From the NCBI GenBank assembly GCA_947074125.1, contig CAMTOM010000014.1, positions 1 to 13,649 on the forward strand: a stretch of DNA of 13,649 nt, read 5' to 3'. Within the stretch, counting starts at the first letter, position 1; every line of letters starts with the position of its first letter. The notes beneath the pieces were generated by a model. It was not told where the DNA came from. It saw nothing but the letters and a program-made list of their open reading frames with translations, and made no database searches. A program made the position numbers and the translations under genes. The DNA comes from an uncultured Desulfovibrionaceae bacterium (GTDB lineage: Bacteria > Desulfobacterota > Desulfovibrionia > Desulfovibrionales > Desulfovibrionaceae). Shown one piece after another: positions 1 through 7,673 of the stretch.

Positions 1-239
1 ATACCATCCATACGAAAACAATGTCAAAGGCCTCAACAGTGCATCAGCAAACAGAGCACCTCTCACCTGTTCATGAAAGCATAGAAAAAAACAAGTCTTT
101 CATTCACGCAGTTGTAAACTATACCTCAATAAAAGCAAGATACAAACTTCATGGCGCAGCACAAACAGAACAAAAATGCGGGCTATGCCCAAGAGCACAA
201 CCCGCATTATTATGTCACTCTATCGCTAATACGGCATGA
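1..239. other. Non-coding flank downstream of the PEP synthase gene
   Basis: I recognise no gene in this stretch. A 72-codon open frame on the plus strand (21-239) runs across the terminator hairpin of the opposite strand and resembles no family I know, so I treat it as chance. The right part (171-208) is the terminator of the minus-strand operon. Leftward of it, a weak sigma-70-like pair on the minus strand can be picked out: TTGTAT (140-145), 16 nt, TATAGT (118-123). It could drive a gene beyond the left edge, but the match is too loose for me to call it a promoter. Confidence 0.5.
171..208 (-). terminator. Intrinsic terminator of the birA-pyc-pps operon
   Basis: Read on the minus strand, about 32 nt past the PEP synthase stop codon, there is a stem AATGCGGG / CCCGCATT (arms 201-208 and 175-182). 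The pairing continues inward through one G-U pair and TGTGC / GCATA to a 6-nt loop, giving about 14 pairs. A T-rich run (TTTTTG, then TTCTGTTTG) follows at once. A strong stem followed by a U tract is the classic rho-independent form, and its position after the last gene of the minus-strand run fits the operon end. Confidence 0.85.
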
Positions 240-3200
240 TTACCATTTTTTAGTGCGATACTTTTCCAAAGCAACCGCATGATCTTCAAAAGAAACAAAG
301 CCTGCCTGATGCAAGGCATCGTTGACCGTCTGATCCCAATCCCACGTGGCATAAATAACAGGCTTGTGGAATGTGGAGCGGAAGGTTTGCAGTTCCGAAC
401 GGTAAAAGTCTTCTTTCGGTGTATCCAAATGCTCACGCAACTGTTCATGCAAACGCTGCATTTCGCCTTCGTACCACTCACTGATGTCTTGTGGCTTGGT
501 GTATTTCTTGAGGATATGACCATAACCAGCCTTCTCCATCAATTCAGAAATGCACTGGTGATGCTGGCGGATAAGCCAGCTTCCCAATTCCTTGGGAGCA
601 ATATTTTCAGCTTCTACCGCTGCCACATCCTGTTTTGTCTGGGCAAAAGTATCCGGCACAACAGAAGCAGAAGCAATACCCGCAATCGCCACAAGACCAC
701 GCAAGATAATACTGTTAGAAACACCCTGACCACAGAAGCCCACTTTCTTCTGGTAATACTGTCCGGTAAAGATTGTTACCAGAATAGCCCAGACCACAGC
801 AGGATCTTCTTCATCATAAATATGCCCCAAACTCGCATTATCACGGTCTGTTGCCAGCACCATCTGCGTCATGTCATTGGAGCCAATGGAGAAGCCATCA
901 AACTCTTCAATAAATTGCTTTGCCAAAATCGCATTGGCAGGAATTTCTGACATGAGAATGATTTTAAGCCCATCCTCTTCACCACCAGGACGCAGCTTGT
1001 GTACCTGCTCCAGATAGCGCCGCATGGCACGAGCTTCTTCAAGAGTACGTACAAAGGGCAGCATCATATGGAGGTTTGAACCACCATAAACACCTCTTGC
1101 CAGCTTGAAGGCCTCAATTTCCCAATCATGAATATTACGGGAAACACCGCGATAGCCCAGCATGGGATTGTCTTCATACACCTCAAAGAGGTTGCCCCCA
1201 AGGAGATTGCGGTATTCATTACTCTTAAAATCTGTTGTCCGGTAAATAATGGTTTTGCCATAAAAAGCCATGGCAAAAAGAGCCAGATTCTGAGCCAGTG
1301 TCTGCACATAGTGCTCTTTACCTGAGCGGAAACCGCGCGAACGAATGAGCGTACGGATAGTGTCAGAAAGATTACGGACATCATCCATCTCTTTTTTCAG
1401 TCCTGAACGCAGGCTGACTTCTTCGCGCAAGCGGCTAATATCCAACAATACATTGGCCACTACAGGCAAATCTTTAATGCGCACCACATGGGCTTCCACA
1501 AGCGCTTCTATTTCAGCGCGGCGCTTTGTGCTTTCTGGATCCGCAGGAGAAAGCAAAGCAAGATCGTCCTCATATCCCATAATAATGCGAACGTGATCCG
1601 CCAAAGAATCAGATGTTTTCAGAACTTCCAGACGGCGAGAAGCCATTTCCATAAACTGGTCAATCTTATGATCCAGCTCTCTCATTTTACGATGCTGTAA
1701 AAGCACTTCTTCAGAACTGGAAGAACGTTCTGTCGCAGCCAGAGCTTTCAGCTCTTCACTCAAGCCAGTTACCGCACCAACATATTCGCGAAGATTGTAA
1801 TCAACAACAATCAAACCAGCCGCCATCTGCTCACGCATAATCTTGGAAAGACGAGCTTCCAGCTTCCTGATCTGCTCCTGAATAACAACCTCAAGACGAC
1901 CAGAGTCAAAAGCTTCCAGGGCTTGAGGATGAACGCTGATGTTGCCCAGCATAAATTCTGCACGCAACAAGCCAACTTCAAACTCACTTTGCAGACGCAA
2001 GCGAGAAAGGAAGAGCGCCTGTCCGACGTCAGCCAGAATAAGCCCCACCTTCATTTTTGTGGCGGGAAGCTTCGCTGTGTCAATTTCACCACCAACTTCG
2101 TGCAGAGGCAGCAGCCCACGATAGACACGTCCACGTGTACCATCAACGGTTACCTCAGCGCCATCCAGCGCACGCAATATTTCAGAGCGCTGTATGCCGA
2201 TAACCGCAGCAATGCCCAATTCACGCGAAGTAATGGCAGCATGGCTGGTATCGCCACCCACATCAGCCATAATTGCAGAAGCCACGCGCATACCAGGAAC
2301 CATATCAGGATCTGTACGCTCAGCAGCAAGCACATCTCCCTTATTTACCTTATTCAATTCCAGGGCAGAACGTAAAAAACGCACTGTACCCTGTCCGGCA
2401 CCACGGGAGGCTCCGTTGCCCTCTACAAGAATTTCAGCCTGCGCTGCTGCCTTGGCATCAACTTCAAGACGGCGCATGAAAATTGTTGAGGGGCGCTCGG
2501 CAAGTTCTTCATTCCAGCGGGTTTCAGGGCGCGCCTGGACAAACCACAAGCGATCCTTGGCATCAATACAAAATTCGGTATCCATGATGATACCACCGTA
2601 TGCTTTGCTTACAGCACGTACCCCCTGAGCGACACGTTCTGCCTGATTCAAAGACAAAGCCCAGCGCAAAGCTTCCAGTTCGGGGACTTCAACTTCTTTC
2701 GTACCCCCTTTCTCATCATAAATAATCTTCATCCCCTTGCAGCCCATCTGTCGAATTACGACTTCAGAGCCATCATCACGCTGAAACACATACAGTTTAT
2801 CCGGCGTGACCTTACCACCAACAACAGCTTCACCAAGACCATAGCTGGCATCAATGCTGACAAGATCTTTACGATCTGTTCCACGACATCCCGTAGCTGT
2901 ATCAGCCGAAAAAGCCGTACCGGAAATAACAGGATTGACCATCTGCATCATACAGACAGACAGGGAAGTATGCTCAATAGCCCATTCCTGCTTGGCAATG
3001 GAGGCAATACTTTCATCACCTGTTTCCTCTGCTTTTGCCAGAGCATCCAAAATGGCTTCACGCCGATATGTCATGGAGCGCAGATTATACGCAGACGCAC
3101 AATCCCAATGATAGGCTTCAATAGCTCTTTCTGCGCCAACAACATTAAGATAGGTATCCTGCAAACCCGCAAAGGCTTTTTTCGCCGAATCCTCTCCAGC

Positions 3201-3821
3201 AGCAGAAGAACGCACCGCAACAGGTACCAGATCTTCTTCCGCATCTTTACATATGGCTTCATAGGCATCACGCACTGCAACGGCGACAGCCTCTGGCAAA
3301 GGCACTGAAAGAATCGCTGCCTGTACCAGTACCGAACGTTTACGAAGCTGGTCGATACCTTCAGGTGACGTTGCAAAACCTTCAACAACATTGTTGATAA
3401 ATGTACGCAATTTCGCCTGAGCCTGTCCTTCCTGCTGCGCAGAAGCCTCACGAATCTGCTTACCCAACTGGCGAACAAGTTTCTGTAAAAATTCAGGATC
3501 TTGATTGATTTCGGGATCATTCCAGTCAATACGACCGTATTCCTTGTCCACAATACTGCGAACAACCTTCCCGATAACCTTTGTTTCATCCAGCAGTATA
3601 TGAAAAGCAATAGATGAAACAGCTCTGAAATATGGAGCTTGAATGCCTTCAATCTGGCTGATAAGAGCGGTATTGTAGTTTTTACCGCCGACAAGCAGTT
3701 CTGCTTCGCTGCCCATACGGACAATATCAGCGCCAGTAAGAATGATTTTCTTGCTCAAATCCTCAATACTTACCGCTTCAGACATTTTTGCAGTTGAAGT
3801 GGCGGGTTGGGATTTTGCCAT
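240..3821 (-). CDS. ppsA: Phosphoenolpyruvate synthase, enlarged form
   Basis: Predicted to make PEP, AMP and phosphate from pyruvate, ATP and water in the cytoplasm, feeding gluconeogenesis. It has 1193 residues, against roughly 790 in E. coli PpsA. The ATP-grasp/pyruvate-binding half spans about 30-435 (VGGKN at 44, RSSAAGED at 204-211, SYGLGEAVVGG at 326-336, FVQARPET at 427-434). The swivelling phosphohistidine domain is about 460-570 (GGDTSHAAI, catalytic His527, with Thr525 at the position regulated in relatives). The C-terminal PEP/pyruvate barrel has GLLRAEF at 617-623, DFKSNEYRNL at 864-873, NPMLGYRG at 885-892, SIGSNDMTQ at 978-986 and GFCGQ with catalytic Cys1030. SIGSNDMTQ and GFCGQ favour PEP synthase over pyruvate phosphate dikinase. 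Within the barrel, about 640-848 is a charged, helix-rich insert, and about 120 residues extend past the usual C-terminus. The ATG at 3821 is chosen because GGAGG lies 5 nt upstream; a 60-residue longer frame would overlap pyc. It is the last gene of the operon, 110 nt after pyc. Confidence 0.9.
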   Translation of the reverse strand: MAKSQPATSTAKMSEAVSIEDLSKKIILTGADIVRMGSEAELLVGGKNYNTALISQIEGIQAPYFRAVSSIAFHILLDETKVIGKVVRSIVDKEYGRIDWNDPEINQDPEFLQKLVRQLGKQIREASAQQEGQAQAKLRTFINNVVEGFATSPEGIDQLRKRSVLVQAAILSVPLPEAVAVAVRDAYEAICKDAEEDLVPVAVRSSAAGEDSAKKAFAGLQDTYLNVVGAERAIEAYHWDCASAYNLRSMTYRREAILDALAKAEETGDESIASIAKQEWAIEHTSLSVCMMQMVNPVISGTAFSADTATGCRGTDRKDLVSIDASYGLGEAVVGGKVTPDKLYVFQRDDGSEVVIRQMGCKGMKIIYDEKGGTKEVEVPELEALRWALSLNQAERVAQGVRAVSKAYGGIIMDTEFCIDAKDRLWFVQARPETRWNEELAERPSTIFMRRLEVDAKAAAQAEILVEGNGASRGAGQGTVRFLRSALELNKVNKGDVLAAERTDPDMVPGMRVASAIMADVGGDTSHAAITSRELGIAAVIGIQRSEILRALDGAEVTVDGTRGRVYRGLLPLHEVGGEIDTAKLPATKMKVGLILADVGQALFLSRLRLQSEFEVGLLRAEFMLGNISVHPQALEAFDSGRLEVVIQEQIRKLEARLSKIMREQMAAGLIVVDYNLREYVGAVTGLSEELKALAATERSSSSEEVLLQHRKMRELDHKIDQFMEMASRRLEVLKTSDSLADHVRIIMGYEDDLALLSPADPESTKRRAEIEALVEAHVVRIKDLPVVANVLLDISRLREEVSLRSGLKKEMDDVRNLSDTIRTLIRSRGFRSGKEHYVQTLAQNLALFAMAFYGKTIIYRTTDFKSNEYRNLLGGNLFEVYEDNPMLGYRGVSRNIHDWEIEAFKLARGVYGGSNLHMMLPFVRTLEEARAMRRYLEQVHKLRPGGEEDGLKIILMSEIPANAILAKQFIEEFDGFSIGSNDMTQMVLATDRDNASLGHIYDEEDPAVVWAILVTIFTGQYYQKKVGFCGQGVSNSIILRGLVAIAGIASASVVPDTFAQTKQDVAAVEAENIAPKELGSWLIRQHHQCISELMEKAGYGHILKKYTKPQDISEWYEGEMQRLHEQLREHLDTPKEDFYRSELQTFRSTFHKPVIYATWDWDQTVNDALHQAGFVSFEDHAVALEKYRTKKW

Positions 3822-3931
3822 AGTTTCCTCCGAATTTGGGCAAATGCAGTTGGTGTTGCCCGTTTTTATAACGATATGCGCCAACTGTCTACCGGAAAAG
3901 AAGTCCTGTCTTTCTGAAATGTGAGAAAAAG
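3822..3931 (-). other. pyc-pps intergenic spacer with a weak inverted repeat
   Basis: This 110-nt gap separates the pyc stop from the PEP synthase start. It holds a 7-bp inverted repeat, CAGTTGG (3881-3887) and CCAACTG (3847-3853), with a loop of about 27 nt. The loop contains a smaller CGTT/AACG hairpin around TATAAA. No U tract follows, so it is not a terminator. TATAAA resembles a -10 box but has no convincing -35 at 16-18 nt. The genes may be co-transcribed through it, or an internal promoter may exist; the sequence does not settle this. Confidence 0.4.
3824..3831 (-). promoter_or_regulatory. Shine-Dalgarno site of the PEP synthase gene
   Basis: On the minus strand, GGAGGAAA precedes the ATG at 3821 with near-ideal spacing (GGAGG at 3827-3831, then AAACT, then ATG). 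This decides the start against the upstream in-frame ATG at 4001, which lies inside the end of pyc. It is the strongest ribosome site in the window. Confidence 0.85.
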
Positions 3932-6900
3932 CTATTTTTGTACATGAGTACCACAATAAGGACAGTACAGCATATCCTGCAAGGGAATAGGTCTGCCGCA
4001 CGCCTCATTGTTGCAGAGATTGGGCACAGGTCCAAGCTCAACAATCAACTCTCCCTCATGCACAGAAACCATCTGCTTGTTTTCCTTATAGTCGGCAGTT
4101 TTAAGCACTCGCTTTACGATGCCACTCACTGGCGCGAGCACAGCCTTCTCCTGCTTCATGATAGAAACGTTAAAGAGCTCCTCGCCTTCCTGTACAATAT
4201 CGCCCACATGCACATACGTGACCCACAAATCACCATTACTTGGAGCAGCGATATGATATTTATTGGCAGGGTCTGCCTTAACAACACCTTTACGAGAATT
4301 GGTTTTACTTTCGCGAACCTGCACTTCATGACTCAGTATTTCCGAATCAAGAATATAGCGGCAGATGGAAACACCAGCATCATTTGGCGGAGAAATATTC
4401 AAAAGTGTCAAATGGTGAGGTTTTCCTTTAGAACCAGTGAAGAACAGGTCTTCCCCTTCCGTCAAGCCTTCAAACCACACATGCAAGGGCAGATTATTCG
4501 GATCGCCATACTCTGACTTGAAGCGAATTGTTTTGATCGCATCTCCAGGATGATTCAGATACAAAACAAATTCCTCATCTGTAGGCTTCTGACGCATAAG
4601 GTCATAATAGGCTTTTTCTTCAGCAAGCAAATCCACATCTTTCAATGTTTCCAAAGGTGAACGTTGAGTACGTGAAGCAATCGCTGTTTTCCACTCCGGA
4701 CCAAACGCACTTTGGTATACCCAGTCCGACGGGAATCCCAAAGGCAACTTGCCAAATTTACCGAGCAATAAATTACGAAAAGCATCATTGCAGTCCTGAT
4801 AAATCACCAAACGGGCCTTACGTATTTCAGCCGACATTTCTTCTTCAGGCGTGCGTGCGGTTTCTTCCAGTACTTCAAGTAAATAGCGAACCTCATCCTC
4901 GCCACCCCGCTTCCAGGCTCCGGTAACAGCTAGAAACGAGGTATTCCACGTGATTTGAGATCCTGGTGTCACATCATGATAGCGCACAATCTTGCGTGTC
5001 CCTGCCAGAAAACGCAGCATATACGGCAGCAGGTGAATATATCCCTGCTTCATCGCCCCTTCCTGAGAAGAAGATGTTGCGCCTCCAGGCATGGCATGCT
5101 CGACGACATCATAGTCAACACCCTGGAAGTAGGGAGAACAATACCTGTCATAATAAGGCATTATCTGCTTGCAGACAAAGTTGGCGTCTCTGATAGCATC
5201 CTTATTCAGATTTGTCTTGAGACCCAACTCTCCTTCAAAATAGGCTGCAAGAGAAAGCACATCTCCCTGTCCATAGGAACGTACAGCAGAGCCCAAGCCC
5301 ACATCCACAATGTGAGCACCAGCCTGAGCTGCTGCTCCCACAGCGGGAACAAAAAGACCGTCTGTCGTATGACGATGATAATGCAAAACAAGTTGCGGCC
5401 AGCGCTTGCGTAGTGCTTCCACAAGTTCATGCATGAATCGAGGAGGACACATACCAGCCATATCCTTAAGACCCAGAATGATCTGAGCAGAAGCAGCGTC
5501 TGCAGAAATCCCCAGCACTTGCGAAGTCATGGTCAAAATATGCTCTGTCACTCCAAGATAGTGCGCAACATCAAAGCCTTTTGACCAGGAAAGAGAAAGA
5601 GCCGGCTCGAAAACAACGTCATTGCGATTCAATACCACTTCAGCAAGCGGACGCATATTTTCAATATGATTGAGGAAGTCAAAGCAACGAATGATATGAT
5701 AGTGTTCACATATCATTTCGCATGTCATCTGCATGAGATTGCGCGGCTGTGGTGTATAGCCCAATACATTTGTTGAGCGCACAAGAATCTGTTTCAAGGT
5801 TTTTGGCGCAAAGCGATTCCATGCCTGTGCTTCGGAAAAAGGATAGGTCATGTTCGCCAGCATCGCCACATGGAAGTGCGCCCCACCGCCATTTTCTATG
5901 GAGAAGTAATTGGCATTGTCCAGATAAGGGCCAATGAGCGCATCTTCCGCCAGGCGAAAACGGTTTCCCGAATTAGACTGGGTGAAGTCACGTGGCGTCG
6001 TGTCGGTGAAATGCACAAAATCACTGTCCCGTACAAAATCAAGCAGGGCTTTTCTGTCCCGATGCGGATATGGCGAGGGCGCCTGACGCTGCGCGGAATG
6101 AATATGCGGCAGTACAGGATCAAACGATCCAAGACGCGGCGTATCATACGTACGGTATTTCCCCAACTGAACATAGGGATTGAAACCTTTGGCAGAAACT
6201 TCCGCTACCAGACGGGCAAGGCGTTCCCCTTCTGGCGCGAGATCAGTATAATACATGAGCTCCGGCGTATCTGCGATAAAGTTGGTATCAATCTCACCAC
6301 GCCGAAAACGGGGATGCTTAAGCACCTGCTTAAAGAAAGGAATCGTGGTTTTCAAGCCACCAATGAGATATTCGCCCAACGCACGGCTCATAATCCCCAT
6401 GGTTTTATCCCAATCCTGAGCATACGCAATCAAAAGCGAACCCGCAGAATCGTAATTGGAGGGGAACTGATAGCCTGCCGTCAAATTGGAATCAAGACGA
6501 ACACCAGGGCCGCCAGGAGACACATAGCGTGTCACCATACCGGAGTTCGGAGAAAAGTTATCCTGAGGATTTTCACAGTTACTACGCACCTGCATCGCAT
6601 AATGCATGGGATGCAAATTTTCTTCAGAAAGACGCAACTTGGCACCAAAGGCCACCGCAATCTGCTCTTCCACAAGATCAATACCATAGCGACATTCGGT
6701 AATGCCATGCTCTACCTGAAGACGGGTATTCACCTCAATCAGATAAGCCTTCCCTTCAGGAGTAACCAGAAACTCCACTGTCGCCAGAGAATGGTATCCG
6801 ACTTCCTTGACAAGTTTACGCGAGTATTCTTTCAGATCCTCGCGCAATGCTGGCGTCATACCAGACCAGGGTGAAGGCGTTATTTCAATGAGCTTTTGAT

Positions 6901-7636
6901 GGTTGCGCTGAACAGTACAGTCTCTTTCATCAAAGGCAAAGACATTGCCATACATATCCGCGATAACCTGAATCTCAATATGGCGAACCTTATCAAGATA
7001 CTTTTCAACAAAAAGATGCGGATTGCCAAATGATGCCTGCGCCATGGTAGAAGCCTTGAAAAAGGCATCTTCCAGCTCTTCTTCATTATGGATGGCAAAG
7101 ATACCACGCCCGCCGCCACCACCTTCGGCTTTGAGCATAATGGGCAGACCTATTTCTTTAATCAAAGCTCTTGCTGTCGGAATATCCACAGCGTCCTCAG
7201 AGCCTGGCACAACAGGAATACCCAGCTTTTGGGCAACATTGCGCGCCTGCACCTTGTTACCCAGCAAGTTCATGGCTTCTGCGGTCGCACCAATAAAAGT
7301 AATGCCCGCATTCATGCATTTTTTGGGAAAACGAGTATCTTCAGAAGCAAAACCCCATCCAGGATGAATGCCGATAATCCCACGAGCTTTGGCCATGTCG
7401 ATAATACGGTCGATATCCAGATAGGCGCGTGGATCTTCCCCAAGCAAGAAGAGTTCCTGTGCGGTTGCTGCCGCAGGAGCCGTCTTGTCAACATCTGTTG
7501 CCGTCATAATGGCTACAGCTTCAAAGCGCTCACGGATGGAACGACAAATACGTCTTGCAGGGATACCCCTATTAGCGACAAGAATAGCTTTACCTTTCAA
7601 AAATTCCTGGACTTCTTCAAACGTCTTCTCGGACAT
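3932..7636 (-). CDS. pyc: Pyruvate carboxylase, single-chain, with C-terminal Cys4 tail
   Basis: Biotin-dependent carboxylation of pyruvate to oxaloacetate using ATP and bicarbonate; cytoplasmic. It has 1234 residues, against about 1150 in most single-chain forms. Biotin carboxylase is about 10-460: the ATP-grasp glycine loop EGGGGGRG (171-178), ERDCTVQRNHQKLIE (237-251) and EVNTRLQVEH (301-310). The carboxyltransferase barrel is about 535-820: TDTTPRD (544-550, with Asp545 the expected metal ligand), LKDMAG (723-728, with Lys724 at the carbamylated-lysine position) and HYHRHTTDG (752-760, supplying the metal His pair). The conserved PYC/OADA region follows to about 1020. A biotinyl domain spans about 1125-1200 with the target lysine in IMKQEK (Lys1161), where most relatives have AMKM. 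The last 30 residues carry C-x4-C-x11-C-x2-C (Cys1208, 1213, 1225, 1228), like a zinc ribbon. It lies 37 nt after birA. The start has AAAGGA at 7644-7649. The family call is secure; the tail function is unknown. Confidence 0.95.
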   Translation of the reverse strand: MSEKTFEEVQEFLKGKAILVANRGIPARRICRSIRERFEAVAIMTATDVDKTAPAAATAQELFLLGEDPRAYLDIDRIIDMAKARGIIGIHPGWGFASEDTRFPKKCMNAGITFIGATAEAMNLLGNKVQARNVAQKLGIPVVPGSEDAVDIPTARALIKEIGLPIMLKAEGGGGGRGIFAIHNEEELEDAFFKASTMAQASFGNPHLFVEKYLDKVRHIEIQVIADMYGNVFAFDERDCTVQRNHQKLIEITPSPWSGMTPALREDLKEYSRKLVKEVGYHSLATVEFLVTPEGKAYLIEVNTRLQVEHGITECRYGIDLVEEQIAVAFGAKLRLSEENLHPMHYAMQVRSNCENPQDNFSPNSGMVTRYVSPGGPGVRLDSNLTAGYQFPSNYDSAGSLLIAYAQDWDKTMGIMSRALGEYLIGGLKTTIPFFKQVLKHPRFRRGEIDTNFIADTPELMYYTDLAPEGERLARLVAEVSAKGFNPYVQLGKYRTYDTPRLGSFDPVLPHIHSAQRQAPSPYPHRDRKALLDFVRDSDFVHFTDTTPRDFTQSNSGNRFRLAEDALIGPYLDNANYFSIENGGGAHFHVAMLANMTYPFSEAQAWNRFAPKTLKQILVRSTNVLGYTPQPRNLMQMTCEMICEHYHIIRCFDFLNHIENMRPLAEVVLNRNDVVFEPALSLSWSKGFDVAHYLGVTEHILTMTSQVLGISADAASAQIILGLKDMAGMCPPRFMHELVEALRKRWPQLVLHYHRHTTDGLFVPAVGAAAQAGAHIVDVGLGSAVRSYGQGDVLSLAAYFEGELGLKTNLNKDAIRDANFVCKQIMPYYDRYCSPYFQGVDYDVVEHAMPGGATSSSQEGAMKQGYIHLLPYMLRFLAGTRKIVRYHDVTPGSQITWNTSFLAVTGAWKRGGEDEVRYLLEVLEETARTPEEEMSAEIRKARLVIYQDCNDAFRNLLLGKFGKLPLGFPSDWVYQSAFGPEWKTAIASRTQRSPLETLKDVDLLAEEKAYYDLMRQKPTDEEFVLYLNHPGDAIKTIRFKSEYGDPNNLPLHVWFEGLTEGEDLFFTGSKGKPHHLTLLNISPPNDAGVSICRYILDSEILSHEVQVRESKTNSRKGVVKADPANKYHIAAPSNGDLWVTYVHVGDIVQEGEELFNVSIMKQEKAVLAPVSGIVKRVLKTADYKENKQMVSVHEGELIVELGPVPNLCNNEACGRPIPLQDMLYCPYCGTHVQK

Positions 7637-7643
7637 GAACGTA

Positions 7644-7667
7644 TCCTTTAGTGTGGCAAGGCCACTA
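7644..7667 (-). promoter_or_regulatory. pyc ribosome site with adjacent small hairpin
   Basis: On the minus strand, AAAGGA (7644-7649) precedes the pyc ATG at 7636 by 7 nt. Directly upstream is a compact hairpin GTGGC-CTT-GCCAC (arms 7661-7665 and 7653-7657). An alternative pairing TAGT/ACTA extends it towards the ribosome site. It sits in the 37-nt birA-pyc gap. It could affect pyc translation or mRNA processing, but a 5-bp stem can arise by chance, so only the ribosome site is well supported. Confidence 0.5.
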
Positions 7668-7673
7668 CAAATT

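Noticed and set aside
21..239. A 72-codon plus-strand frame at the left end
   Set aside because: It spans the terminator hairpin of the opposite strand, has no clear ribosome site and no recognisable similarity.
3071..3724. A 217-codon minus-strand frame inside the PEP synthase gene
   Set aside because: It lies in another frame of a gene with intact motifs, and its Leu/Arg-rich product resembles no family. There is no sign that the PEP synthase frame is broken here.
240..3821. Pyruvate phosphate dikinase as the identity of the large PEP-utilising enzyme
   Set aside because: The barrel motifs (SIGSNDMTQ, GFCGQ, DFKSNEYRNL, NPMLGYRG) are those of PEP synthase. The dikinase layout differs in length and motifs.
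3822..4001. A 60-residue N-terminal extension of the PEP synthase starting at an ATG at 4001
   Set aside because: It would overlap the end of pyc by about 70 nt, shows no family similarity, and a strong GGAGG site sits right before the ATG at 3821.
5870..6874. A 334-codon open frame on the plus strand opposite pyc
   Set aside because: It is wholly antisense to the conserved biotin carboxylase and carboxyltransferase coding sequence. The product is Arg- and His-rich with no family motif. It is the expected shadow of a codon-biased long gene.
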